A stretch of DNA of 64,000 nt. Origin: Lantana camara (taxonomy: Eukaryota; Streptophyta; Magnoliopsida; Lamiales; Verbenaceae). Shown here one piece after another: positions 12,301 to 25,100 of this stretch (position 1 is its first letter; every line of letters begins with the position of its first letter). Made by a program: the position numbers and the translations under genes. The stretch lies in assembly GCA_037501455.1 (NCBI GenBank), contig CM074859.1, forward strand, positions 93,513,894 to 93,577,893. Direction: 5' to 3'. Under the pieces are notes generated by a model. The model was not told the origin of the DNA, made no database searches, and was given only the letters and a program-made list of their open reading frames with translations.

Positions 12301-14877
12301 TTCCAATGAACTCTATCTAATGGCATGCAATTTAGTCAAGGACTATCCTCAAAAGTGAGAATGCATTTGACTTTTTACATAATTCATTACAAATTATATT
12401 TTCGTTGTCTGATTTTTCTGTAAGTACTCTAATGCACAGATTAAGATATTAAGTAGTGGAATATGCATAAAATAACTCCCTACCGGTGGATTACTAATAA
12501 TATTTGTGCAAACAATAAGTGTCAAACAGTGGACAACTTTCACTAACGCTTTCTGCTGTGGCATCACTATTGATTCATAGAAAATAATATGGTATTTATA
12601 CTTTTTCTATTTTTGCATATCCTTTTAATTCAGCAGTGCATTATCTGCCATAAATCATAATAACTATATTTCTATCGTAAAACAAGTTCATATGTCTTGA
12701 GCTCATCAAGAACTATGCCATTGCTGTTTCAAATTTTATTATTCACTTCCTCTACATGTGTATTCAGAGCTCTGTCATGGTTTGCTGTCGGTTGCTACTA
12801 CTACTGCATTAAAAAGTATGATCAATCACGCCGATATTTCAGGTATCAATACCTGCCCTTCACCTGAGGACTTTGATCTTTTAATGTCTAAATACAACTT
12901 TTTCTGCTAGAGTTGAAACTTTCTATGCGTGCTTTAATGTTCAATATATGTTTCTAGTAGATAATTTTGGGGTTCCATGGAACAGTTAAGCTTTTAATGA
13001 AGGCATTCTTTTATCCAATAAAATGACTTTGCATTGGCCCCTTTGTGAAATGGCCAAGAGAAATTGAAACTTTGGTTGCATAGGCAAACTAGATTTCTAA
13101 TATGTAAACTGTGGTGTCCGCAAGAGTTCTGATTCATATCTGATGCAGCTTAATTTGTTTCATTTTTTTCATCCTTTTTCAGCAAAGCAACCAGTTTAGA
13201 TGGGACATTTGCTCCAGGTTGGATTGGCTTTGGAAATGCATATGCCGCTCAAGAAGAAGGAGACCAAGCAATGTCAGCTTACCGCACTGCTGCTCGTTTA
13301 TTTCCTGGGTATATGATTTGTTTGTATTATTCTTGTTCTGCATCTTTCTGACGCATTCTAGATTTCTTATTATGTGAAAATATGGTCAATTAGTGGAATT
13401 ATTAGGTCAGACCTCGTTTGTACCAAAAAAGGAAAAAGATAAATAAGGTTAGACCTTTTAAAGTCCTTCTATTACAGATTTTCACTGGTTGAATATTGAT
13501 TTTCTTTTGTCTAGGTGCCATTTGCCAACTCTATACATAGGAATGGAATACATGCGAACCCATAGCTTCAAACTCTCTGAGCAGGTGATTATGGCTGTCA
13601 ATAGCACGTAATGATATAACATTTGTGGTTTAGCATGTTGCTTCATGGCACACTTCACTGCTTCGTCTTTCTAAAGGAAAATTGTATTCAGTTTTTTATG
13701 CAGGCCCATAGCGTATGTCCATCAGATCCACTTGTATATAATGAGCTTGGAGTTGTGGCTTATCATATGAAGGAGTAAGATGTTTTACCATAAATAAATT
13801 TCTATCAAGTGCCTCAGTTAGTCTCAGTCCTTGAATAAAATTCTTTAAAACTATTATGATATGATTATTTGTTACATGAATATGGGCAGTTACTATATGT
13901 TTGTTTCTTTTTAGTCTATGAAATGATTAGAAAAGCACACAATTGTTTTAGTATTTAAGAGAGGGAGGAAGTTAAACAATTGTGCATATTTAAGATTCTC
14001 TTTGATGGGGTATATGACAAATTAATTTTAAACAGTTGCAATTAAGATTTTCTTTCCAAAATCTTTCAGGTATAAGAAGGCTGTATGGTGGTTTGAGAAA
14101 ACATTGGCACATGTACCATCTTCCTTAAGTGAGATGTGGGAACCAACTTTAGTCAACCTTGCTCATGCATTGAGAAAATTGAAGTATGTCTTTTCATTCT
14201 ATGGTTTTGATGGTAGCATCCCTTAATGTTATGATTGGCAATAAATAAGTTATTTGTCCATCAGGAGATACAATGAGGCAATTATGTACTATGAGAAAGC
14301 TCTTGCATTATCAACAAGAAGTTTGAGTACATATGCAGGTCTTGCTTACACATATCATCAGCAGGTGATGGCTTTTTGTAGTTTATCTTTGCTTTGATGT
14401 TGCCTTTTGATACTAGTAACCGGACCCTTATCTTATAAATCCATCCTCTTACATTCCAGGATAATTTTTCGGCCGCAATTACATACTATCACAAGGTATG
14501 GTTTGTTACTTGAAAAACAACATATGTTTACTCCTGATGTTAGGTGAATTTACAAATCAACCTCTTTGGTTTGAAAAATATGGTATAAATGTGTAAAACT
14601 GACAAAACTACCCTTTTTCAAAAACCGTGAGTCGGAATTAAGTTATATTTTATCAGTAAACATGGTATTGTTTTTATCAAGTAAATTATGTTCCATATAT
14701 TATTAACCGATTCATCTTTTTGACCTTACTAGTAATGATGCTTCCTATTTACAGGCTTTATGGCTTAAACCGGACGATCAGTTTTGCACGGAGATGCTGA
14801 CGTTGGCTCTTGCTGATGAATGCCAGCTAGGTATAGACCCAAAAGTCGAAACGATTAGAAGTCAGTTATTTACTTAG
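9329..14877 (+). CDS. APC6: Anaphase-promoting complex subunit 6 (CDC16), 16 exons, complete
   Basis: A TPR scaffold subunit of the APC/C ubiquitin ligase, which marks cyclins and securin for destruction in mitosis. Exons: 9329-9574, 10242-10376, 10526-10599, 11293-11332, 11550-11595, 11791-11870, 11973-12151, 12229-12354, 12768-12842, 13183-13308, 13515-13584, 13704-13774, 14070-14183, 14265-14364, 14460-14495, 14755-14877. All junctions are GT..AG and phases agree, giving 546 residues; about 540 is usual for plant APC6. The N-terminus (MREEQIERLRGVVRDCV) and YMQAQALYLGRHYRRA match CDC16. The C-terminal half is a run of TPRs, for example WIGFGNAYAAQEEGDQAMSAY, VYNELGVVAYHMKEYKKAV and YNEAIMYYEKALAL. 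No frame damage was seen. It is convergent with ALG2. Confidence 0.96.
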
Positions 14878-16312
14878 TTCAAATGTGGACTATTTTATCT
14901 TGTATGTAACATGTAAACGGGGAATAATCTTGAGAGAAGATAGGTTTGAGATGTACTATGTCATATTTAATTGTTGTATTATAGGAAAAGAATGTCTTGT
15001 ATGTTAGATTCTTAGTTATTGTGCCATAGGGGCTGCCTTGCATCTGTTAAATCTGAACCAAGTCACAAGAAGAATACTCTTGATATACTTCATTTACAGC
15101 CAATTCTTGTTCATTCAGACATTTGTGATTCCCGTTTGAGTTCCTTCTTTAACATTGGTTACTCTTTCTTCATCTGTTAACAGGTTTTGAAACCATGTTA
15201 GAGCATTTTATATAGAAAGAGAAAAGGGCATATTTACCAGAAGTTGAATTCAGCAAGGGCATGTCTGAATTACCAGAATATGCTCCTATATGATTGTTTG
15301 TGGACCTGCATACTTTGAGCGGCTATTTGTAATTAAGGTTGTCTATATAAAAAATAAAAATGAAAAGGTGAAAACTATTTAACTCAAGAAAAATGTCTAT
15401 AGTTCATCCATTTTGATTAATTCATGTACGAGTTTCAGTGGGGTAGTATCTCACCATTGATCGGTACATGCATAATTTGAAAGATATCGGTGGACAGTTA
15501 TGTTGTACGGATACGGACACGGCGACACGGACACAACACGATACGGATACGACAATACGAATTTTTTTGTGAATTTTTCACGTGAAAAATATCGGATACG
15601 ATGTCGGACATGACATGATAAAATGATATTTTTAGAAGTATCCGTGTATTAGAGGTGGACAGAGTAAGAATATGATAAGCATAACGTTAAATGACTAAAA
15701 GATATATAGAGTGATTGACTCATTACAAAGGTAGAAACACATCGAACACTTGGTAACTATGGTACCAAAAGTCTAGTTCCGAGACTCAAGTCACAATCAA
15801 TGCTACCCACCAACTACAAGTGAGAATTTTATGATCTCTACGCGTATACAACGGCTAATGCAATCTAATAAGAATAGTAGATATATTTTGCTTAAGTGAC
15901 TCGAAAAGTTCAAATTCAGTCCCTTTAAATAGAGCTCCAAATGTTAACCGTTGGGCAGCTGCAATTTTTTAATGTTTGAATTCACTGTTCATATTAACTT
16001 TGTACCAGCTGTCATACGACACATTTTACTTTCTTCCAGAAGACTTCAATACACAAAATTCAACGGTAAGATAAAAGACATATAAAACCAGTCTAAGCCT
16101 TTTTTATCTTGTAACCTAGTCGGCATTTCAGAAACATATATAAGCAATAGTTTATTCTTGTGAGGTTCCTAGGGCTAACAATTCAACTAAAAAATTCCAA
16201 AAGATAAACAAAATCCATACAAATGAAACCTAACAATGATATAAACTTGTTAGAAGTAATCAAAAACTTTCCTGTAATTCCAACTAAGAGGAGTCGGAAA
16301 AAGTTAACTTGT
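14878..16312. other. Intergenic region between the convergent APC6 and ALG2 3' ends
   Basis: Holds the 3' UTRs of both genes, with no clear poly(A) signal chosen. A repeat-rich patch at about 15508-15655 contains several GATACGG/GACACGG units and a degenerate reverse version (atccgtgtatt). This looks like a dispersed plant repeat remnant. No other coding region recognised. Confidence 0.5.
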
Positions 16313-19300
16313 TCACTCTTTCTTCCTCCTCGCTGAATCGATAATATATGCATTCAAATGCTGGCCAAAAATCTTAGTAGAGAACGACTCCATCACATGG
16401 ATTCGGGCCTCTTTCCCCATGGTTTTCGACAATTGAGGATCCTTAACAAAATTAGCCATGGCCGTCGAAAAAACCTGAGGATTCGGCTCACAGAGATAGC
16501 CCGTCTCTCCATTCTTTATTGACTCCACAGGACCTCCACTGTTGCACGCAACGACGGGTTTGTGGGCCGCCATTGCTTCTATAGGGACAATGCCGAAATG
16601 CTCATCCTACATTAAGATAACCATCTTTTAAGAACTATCATATATCCATCAGGGTGGAGCATTTGGTTTTACTTCGGCTTAAAATAAGCAATAATGCATG
16701 CTATTATAGTAATAAATTTAAATTCAAAGATTGATCAATAAGAAAGTGTCAAGAGCAAATGACAGTAATTCAAAATAATTAAAGATGACGCCATCAGATA
16801 TTATGAAACGTTTTGATAGGGGAAGTTTTTGCAATTTCTCAAACCTCAAACCTCAGAAGAAATTTGTGCAAGTTTAGTGCAATTAGGACAAATGTCCAGG
16901 TTATGTCAGTATAATTATCCCCAAATTAAAACAAGCTAGAAGCAGCTTTGGGAGTACTTTTTGTGCTTCTAGGATTCTTTTTTCTATTAATTGAAAGTGA
17001 ATTAATACTTTTTCTCTGCAACACTCCCACCTTATACAACTTTAACTTTTCAACTTATCTTAAAAAAGCAGAAGTTTCTGCCACACAGATCCTTAATTGG
17101 TGAAGTATCAGATAGCAGCAAACCTTAGGTGTGTAGAGTACGCAGAGGCATTCTGAAAGAAGAGTGTTTCTTTCTGATGTGGGACAAGATGTGATGAATT
17201 GGACTTTATTAGATACACCTTCACGTTCTGCCAAGTTCTTCAGTTCCTCTAAATACTCAACGTTCTCTCTGAGACGTTTGTCAAAGCCACCTGATGAAAT
17301 CAAAAAGTGTACAGGGACATCAAATTCAACAAACCACAAACCGACCGACTCATCCTTTATAACAATGGATGCAAAATAAGAATGAGTGATGGAATAATAA
17401 TATTTGAAGTTTTAAAATTCTAAAATTATAAGTATTTGCTAGTTTACATGATTAAATCAATGAGAAGTAAAAAAGAAAATCAAACAAGAAATTGTGGTTA
17501 AAAAGTACCTAAATAGAAAGGTAAAAAGAAATATAAAAAGAATAGACGAGTAAAAGTTTTTGAATAATAAGAAAGGGGATGAAAGATATTATAATATGTT
17601 CGAGACGGGGACAAAAAGTAATAGAACTAAAGATATTTAAAAAACAAATGACAAACCAAATCAAGTAGGTAGCTATGCTAGAGGTCTCATGTTTAATTAA
17701 ATATTAGAGATGCTATTGGAGTCTGCATAAAACTGTACACAACATCCTCTCGATGTAATACAATTTCTTGACCAAAAATGGGTAAAAAAGAAATTGAAAT
17801 GAAAGAAACATAATAATTCACTACCAAGAGGGCAGATAAGTCTTGTGCCATAAACTTACAAAGGGGAAGGATAAATTTTACCTGCAACGATCAAGGAAAG
17901 CTCGTGTTTTATGTCACCTTGAAGAAAATCCTGTTGATTATTGTAGAGTATGGCGAAGGCAGATATAGCTAGTTCTATATTCTTTTTCCTTTCGAAACGA
18001 TTGATGGACAGAAAATGCATCCTACAAATAAGACATAATAATTAGGATGAATGGAATATATTATGAAAATTATACAATTCACAGAATCATGTCCATTACT
18101 TGGTAGTAATAGGTTCGTCGAATTGATCAACATTAACTGCCGGATAAAGTACAGCTGGTCTAATCCCTCGTGAATTTAAATTCTTGAAAGTCTTTGCAAA
18201 AGTAGATGCTGTAAATTTGCTGTTTACAAGTATTAGATCAGCCATACCTAAAACAAACCAGATGATTCAACATAGAGTCAAAATTTTGCAGAATACAATG
18301 GAAACTCAAAACACAAAACCACAAAAAAGATAAAAAGGGGGGTGGGGGGAATAAAACACAAAATCTAAGAGAGACCTGTTGTAATTTCTTCTAAATAGTC
18401 AATAGGTTTTCGATAAATTCTCCTAAGGATGGTTGTGTGTTGAGCTAGTAACAAGTCTGGAAAATGGCAATAGAATACAACCTGGTGAAAAATATGGAAC
18501 GAGTTAAATCATAAAGCAACTAAATCCAAGTAACAATTTTGAAAAGTTAAATTGAATCACCTTTGATGAGCTTTTCAGCTTCATCAGTGGAATGATTACA
18601 GATACCTGATCCGCAAGTATAATGTCGAAAGAAGCATATTTAAACAACACACAAAGAGCTACAAAAATGCACCGTAGATATGCACACACTGCATGTAGAC
18701 GGTAAAAAATATGCCGTGGTAGGAAAGAGCCATACACTGTAACTGGAAAGATACCTGCAACATGTCCAGATTATTATTATTATACTAAAAATTACACAGG
18801 CCTTCCCTAAAACTCTGTGTAATTAGACAAGTTTACCTCTAAATTTCAAATTTACAAATAAACCATTATCATCATCATAACTTAATCAAAACTGAAAAAG
18901 ATTATTTAAGAACTTCGACATCTCTTCCAGAATTAAATAGAATAACCAGGAATAGGGGTAAGTTTAATATTCTAGAGAATAAAAGATAAGAAAGAGTGGC
19001 ACATACCCGACACTGTCTCCTCAAAGCAACGCGTTCTGTCATGGTGTGATGTGAATATGTGAACATTATGGCCTTTAGATGAGAGTTCTACAGCAGCATC
19101 TACAATTAATCTTTCTGCTCCACCTAATATTGCGGGAAATTAAAGGTGTAGTCAATAAAAATACCAGATATGGACTATATGGGTGAAAACATAAATATTC
19201 AGGACTATATCACATATATTTATAGGCAATCAGAAATCCAGCTTCCAAAAATGCATAATCGTGCATTCCAATTATCCAGGTCGAATGTGTGCATATTCGT

Positions 19301-19657
19301 ATGAACTGATCATGACGATGATGATGACAACGCTAACAGCGAGAATTCTCTGAACGTGATCTTCTATAAGGATAGATTATAAAGTCATACATTTTCCATT
19401 AGTGTGACGTTTGGCAACTCAATCACACAATCCCTGTTAACTATCCACCACTGACGCAAACTAACATCCTTACAAACAATTAGCAAAAACCCAGGAAACC
19501 CAAATCACGATTTCGAGTAAAAATCTAAAACAAAAGAAATTACATAGAAACCAGCCTATTTGAATGTAATAAGCTATTGTAAGAAAAGTCTACCTATTCC
19601 AAGATCAGGATGGATAATTGCTATATTTAACTTGGAGCTGGAGCTGTCTTTCCCCAT
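16313..19657 (-). CDS. ALG2: ALG2 alpha-1,3/1,6-mannosyltransferase, 8 exons, complete
   Basis: Adds the second and third mannose from GDP-mannose to the dolichol-linked N-glycan precursor on the cytosolic face of the ER. Exons on the minus strand: 19657-19594, 19123-19007, 18754-18561, 18481-18376, 18247-18100, 18021-17882, 17290-17124, 16606-16313. Every junction is GT..AG and phases agree, giving 409 residues; the plant enzyme is about 400. The start sits in GCCATGG. The N-terminus reads [16 protein letters not shown], the glycine-rich GT4 start. Then come [49 protein letters not shown] and VAGGFDKR. The EX7E motif is EHFGIVPIE, followed by [17 protein letters not shown] hydrophobic stretch near residues 75-95 fits membrane association. 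A possible 5' UTR intron has a GTAAGT donor at 19784. Confidence 0.96.
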
Positions 19658-20988
19658 GGCTGCTCCACCTAATTCAAAACAATGAAATATGTTCTATTAG
19701 GTTGCGAGTTTGGCTAACACCTGCTGAATTTTCGATTTGTTAATTTTAACAATGGGTTTCCAAGAAATTAAGAAAAAGACTTACGAGAGAAAAGAAGTGA
19801 AGAGCTGGACGGCGGCGCGGCGGACCTCGGGGTGGCTCGATGCAGACAGAGATGGATGAGAGAGATGAAAATCGAAGAGAATGGGCGAAAGAGCGATGAG
19901 AATTGACAACCACAGGTTCCAACTTCCAACCAGCCACGATACTTATTTGTGTCGGGCCTGTGCAGGCCCATCAACGGACCCGACGGATCCTAATCAATGT
20001 TTTCAAAACCCAATAAGCCTTACTGGTTACCGACCGGATCTGTTCGATCGATTCAACCACTGGTCGAACCGGTATGACGTAATAAATAGAAAATTTTGTG
20101 TGTTTATTTCATTTGCATGGAATTTTAACTAATTTTATTTTCCATACAATTTACCTTTTTTTTAATAAATGACGGTTTCGCTTTTTAATATCTATGCATT
20201 TTCCATTTATTACAAATGACTTTGCTACCTATATATATTTTTTAAATCATGAAATTGACGGTGCACATAAAAAAAAACTCAAAACATATGAAGGGTTCTT
20301 CAGGTATTTCAAAAATGTTTCAGATGTACAAAATTCTACAACATATGAAAAGTTCTTCAGATATTTCTAAAATATTTCATGTATACATAATTCTAATATT
20401 ATCTCTATATATTTTAGATCGTCAAATTGTCGGCTCTCACCATATTCATGAAATTTATCTGATGCATTTTATTGGCTTTTTATAGCACATAAAATTAGAA
20501 TTGTTGTCGATATCAATCAAGAAATTAATATATTAAATAGTAATTGCTTATGTGAATAAAAAATTATTATTATTTAAATATATTCATCTTAATATAAATT
20601 TAATAATTTTAAACAGAAAATATCGGATATTTAGAGTTAACTCATCAAATGGTATTTGAATTTTGAGTTTATTTCCCAAGCTAATTTTTTTTAAATTAAC
20701 CCTCCATTTTAAAAATTAATTTTTGCTCAACTCTCTAATTATTTTAAAATGACTTGATTATCCTTCATTTAACCATGTTGAACAGCACGATAATTCCTTA
20801 AAATTCAGATATAATTCTATAAAAGCATAATTTTATATTTCATTTTCAAAGAAAAATTCTTCATTTAATAACTAACTATTAGGTAACACTATAATTACTC
20901 AAAGTTCATATATAGTGCTCAAAATTCAAAAATAAATATTTTATAGTAAGATAAAAGTTCTTTATTTAACATCTAATTGTTGTAACAC
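19658..20988. other. ALG2 upstream region and AT-rich intergenic DNA
   Basis: The first 200 bp include a GC-rich patch (about 19800-19845) and a possible 5' UTR intron of ALG2 (donor GTAAGT at 19784, acceptor near 19722). Beyond 20100 the sequence is AT-rich, with a diverged 57-bp tandem duplication at 20281-20398. No gene recognised. Confidence 0.5.
20281..20398. repeat. Diverged 57-bp tandem duplication
   Basis: Two units starting at CATATGAA (20285 and 20342) share agttcttcag, atttc, aaaat.tttca and taca.aattct. Together they keep a short frame open by chance. Confidence 0.6.
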
Positions 20989-22015
20989 TGATGGGGCCAA
21001 ATCACGCTCGAATCAAATCCGTACACGTGTCATAATCCAGGCGACTTATTCCAATGACCCAGGAATCACCTGAGCTTAGACACTCGCGCATGTGGGCTTG
21101 TGAAGTAGATCCAGCCCATATGACCCACTACCTTAATCCCTAAGGTCTGCCTATCACGGCACATACATCGAGCGTGGGGTTCCCCACTAGTCCATCTTAG
21201 CGCTCGCATGGAGGCCTCAGAGATGATCATTACTCTCATGAGGGCCTTTCTTCTCGCATAGCTCAGCCCTCCCTTGAGGACCTCCCGCGGTCAAGTGCCT
21301 TACTCGTCTCGAGCGTCCCAGCGCTTGGATAAAGTCGCCGGAGGAATCCTCCCCTCGAGCGCTCCAGCTCTCGGATAATTCCTCCAAAACCTATCTGCGC
21401 TCAGACCTCCTTTGACGTCTATACCGTCACTACAGCGAGGTATTCATGATTTCTGGAGGCCAGTTCCCTCCTCGACAAAGGGTTCCCAGTGAAGGCACAC
21501 CCAATGGCTTGAGGAGCAAACTATCCTGAGCTCCCCGACGCTCATTGACAGCTTTGTAACCGCCTCTGACACGCAGAGGTAGTGCGCACACGTTCCTCTG
21601 ACACCCCGTTGCCACCTATCCGTAGGTATCTTTCAGGAATGTCCCTTTCAGGCCATCACACAACGCTACGTGTCTAGGGCAATATTGGGTTTGGGACCAC
21701 TTGGTTGCATTTACCAAATCACCCTCACCCTCAACCTATAAATATGAGAATTCTCACGCATTCCCTAACTAAGTCATCTTCTACACTAGCATTACAGACA
21801 TAACTGGGCATAATCTCTGGTTTTCCTTCCCAAGCTTCAAACACTTCATCTTTCTTGCCTCTTTACTGCACATTTTCTGATGTTATCCTAGTTGGAAGAA
21901 CCCACGCATTTCTGGAAACCCAGTTCCTGAGGCTCTTACGCCTGTGATGGTCTTCCCCCTCAAACAAATCTTAAAGTGTTGGTGATTTAGTACATTTCCA
22001 GTATTTACATTATCA
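20989..22015 (+). mobile_element. 5' LTR of the Tat element (~1.03 kb)
   Basis: It starts TGATGGGGCCAAATCACGC and ends at ATTATCA just before the primer binding site. The 3' LTR at 39874 begins TAATGGGCCCAAATCACGC and aligns closely over its surviving 430 bp. TATAAATA lies at 21737-21744. The region is rich in CTCG/GCTCG words. Confidence 0.88.
21737..21744 (+). promoter_or_regulatory. TATA box of the Tat LTR
   Basis: CCTATAAATATG in the 3' third of the LTR fits a plant core promoter. R/U5 would occupy the remaining 270 bp or so. Confidence 0.6.
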
Positions 22016-22019
22016 TTTT

Positions 22020-22037
22020 TGGCGTCGTCTGTGGGAA
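22020..22037 (+). other. Primer binding site of the Tat element
   Basis: TGGCGTCGTCTGTGGGAA follows the LTR after a short T run. Tat elements commonly have TGGCGCCGTCTGTGGGAA-like sites here (known of the lineage). One transition separates this copy from that form. Confidence 0.65.
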
Positions 22038-22112
22038 GCCATCATCTCCATCTTCTTCAATCGCTTCTTCCTTCATAGCTAGTTGAACAATAACACCAGC
22101 AAACCTTCAAAC

Positions 22113-25100
22113 ATGGTAACTGCAACCAGATCCGGAGCCTTGGAGACTAGGGGAGGTCTTCCTCCCGTCAACGGGGAAAACCCAGAGGATGGGGCCCACA
22201 ACATCAACGTCCCCAATCCCGGAGTGAACGATACTCCGATCACCGGCGGAGGCACCCTTGCCGTCGTGGGAGATAAGGGCAAAGCAGCTTTGGTGGGATC
22301 TCTCCCCACTGGTGGAAATGAAGCTGGAGGTTCTGGACCCGCCATCCCGCCTGCAACGCTCCTTCCCGCCGCCAACGCCGCCGCATACTCCATGGCGTTG
22401 CCCCCGCAAGGATACATTTGCATGCAACCCGGCATGATGCCATGTAGTGCCCCCTAACACTACAACTCCCGCACCGTACTACCCTCGAGTGGATGTAAGA
22501 CCCAGCACTCGAGAAATACTATGGCGAACGGTATAGACGGTACTTAAGTAGATCGTAGGATAAAATGCAGCAGAAGATAAAAGAATTTAAAACTTACAAC
22601 AAGCAACATGATAACACATATATCAGTACATGATATTGTAAGGGGGTAATATGACAGTGTAGTGTATGTAGTTAATGTATAATAGCAATTTATTAGTATT
22701 ATATACATGATCAGGATTAAATGCTCTTAATCTAAACCTGATCTAATAAGTATGACACCTATAGCTTCAAAATCCCTCTAGGTGTCGTTGTCCTCGCTCC
22801 CTGAAATCATGTGTTTGAAACAGGCGAGGAATTAGTCAAAGTGACTAAGTGAAGGAAGATTAGATTTAGATATAGGTAGTTATATATACACAAAATGATA
22901 GCAATAAGATACATCAGATATGATACGGTTCATAAGTTTGAAACAGGGATAGGGGTACTTGGAGTTTAGTTTATAAGTCATGAACCGTTTGTTAAAAGAT
23001 TTGTACCGCCTGCAAGTAAGGCGTCTCCCTCCGATCTCCTTAAATGTTTGTAAAATAGTACTAGGCTGATCAAGGCACTAGTGCTTTAATAAAACTAAGT
23101 ATGATAATAACTCCGCAACACCGTAGTGCCAGTAGGGGAGCAAACCCTACTGACGATATGTAATATGTGGGAGGAAGCTATCTCGAGGTTATCTCCCTTG
23201 TAAGTCTCTTGGCGTGGAGTAACTAACCTCCAACTAAACCACTACCAAGAGTTGGTGGCGGTCTGTGGCACCAACAATACCTTCGGCCCGATACCTTCCA
23301 GGTATTGCTCGACACAGCTGCACGCCGGGCCCATTTTGATAAGTAATAATGATTTACTTGCTTAGTCGGGAATCAGTTCTTAGTATTAATAGGACTGAAG
23401 TATATAATGTCCGGATAAGATCCTGATTCCGACTTAATGGTATTTTCCTCATAAAGAGGAATATCATATTATATTAATATGTAGAGGTAGGAAATCAAAT
23501 AATAGGTAGGTTTGGAGATCATTTTATAATTAGATATAGGTATATACATGATTCCAGTTGATAATGTTTTAACCCTCACCTAGTATCGAAATTCAGACAG
23601 ATTGGAACGGATCCCACTGTTCAGTGCAATTGTTGCCTGAAAGTAATTACTACTGACTTAGAACTAGGTTCTTATTATTCTAATCAAATAATCACGTAAG
23701 GTTTAGGAAATATAACATATTAGAGAATTCTTATAACATTTAGAGATTTTCCCGGTAAAATTTAATTTTAATTGTTTAAGGAAATTTAATTAATTAATTA
23801 GGTTTCATGAATTCTTTAACCACTTAAATATTTATTAATCATGTTGTGACCTTAATTAAAGTATTAGAATTTAATTTAGAATTTAATTCAACAATGTAGG
23901 TTGATTTTGAAATTATTTTATAATTTTATTAATTTTTGAATTAATTTGGAAAATTCTTTATTTAAAATTCCAAAATCCTATTTTATAATTAATTTCGAAA
24001 TTATTTAATTAAATGTTGACCAAAAAGTCAAAATTACTATTGAAAACATTTACTATTCAATTTCTTATGAATTAAACACTTTATAACATAAAATTAAACA
24101 CACACACACACACACACTATCACACGTGCACATGATTTATTTCAAGAACATTATGAAGGTGTTCTTAGGCTTATGAAGATGTTCATACTAGTTCATGATC
24201 ATATTGAATAAATTTCAAATTCATAACATATAATTAAATTCAAATGTAGCACTTTAATCATAAAATTAAATCTAAATAAATTATTCTAAGCATAAATTTA
24301 ATCAAGAAATAACATAATTATTTAAATACATATTCATATTATATCATATCATAAATAATGCATTTAATTAAATAAAATTCCATAATGTAGACACATTGTA
24401 CATACAATTAACAATTATGCATATATTTCATAAAAATAAATTCCTAAAGCATAATTTAATTACACCTAAGCATGCTACTAATATTATTATATTAAAAAAA
24501 TAATATAAAGCATGGAATAATAAAATAAAAATGTACCTTAGTGAGAGGGAGAGAGAGTGCCGAGAGGGAGAAAGAGATATATGGTTTTTGGTCTGAATTT
24601 TATGTAGTAATCTCTAGGGTATTTATAGGTATGTCTTGGGGGCTTATGTTGCAATTTTGAAGGCTTAATTAGGTGAGTCATGTAGTGAGTAAGCTAGGTT
24701 CATTTATTAGGGGGATTAAGGTGTATACTTAGGTGTATAATTAAGATATAATTAATTTATCTAGTAATCATGACAAAATAAAAATAATTCTAAAATAGGA
24801 TAAAAATGATAATAAATTCATAGAAGAATGTCTAGGTTTTAGTTTGAAATGAGAGAAATTGCAAAAGAAAGAGAATCGAAAGAGCTTTCTATTGGTTATA
24901 AACACTTAACGTTTAAATGTCTACATTTAAAGTAGTAAGCGTTCGGGAATTTTGAAAAATACGATAAAATTCATAAACGAAGCTAGAATGTGAATTAATT
25001 TCCGAGAAAGTGTCCATGATTCTTGAAATAATTTAAGGATCATTTTGACTGTAATATTGGATACCAAATGTTGTACGGTTTAAAAATTAGTTTTTACGGT

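Noticed and set aside
15508..15655. GATACGG/GACACGG repeats between APC6 and ALG2 as a regulatory array
   Set aside because: The units are irregular and partly reverse-oriented. It looks like a dispersed repeat remnant and not a phased site array.
22079..22460. Minus-strand ORFs of 117-118 codons over the gag N-terminus
   Set aside because: They are shadows of a GC-rich coding region whose real frame is plus and continues beyond the insertion.
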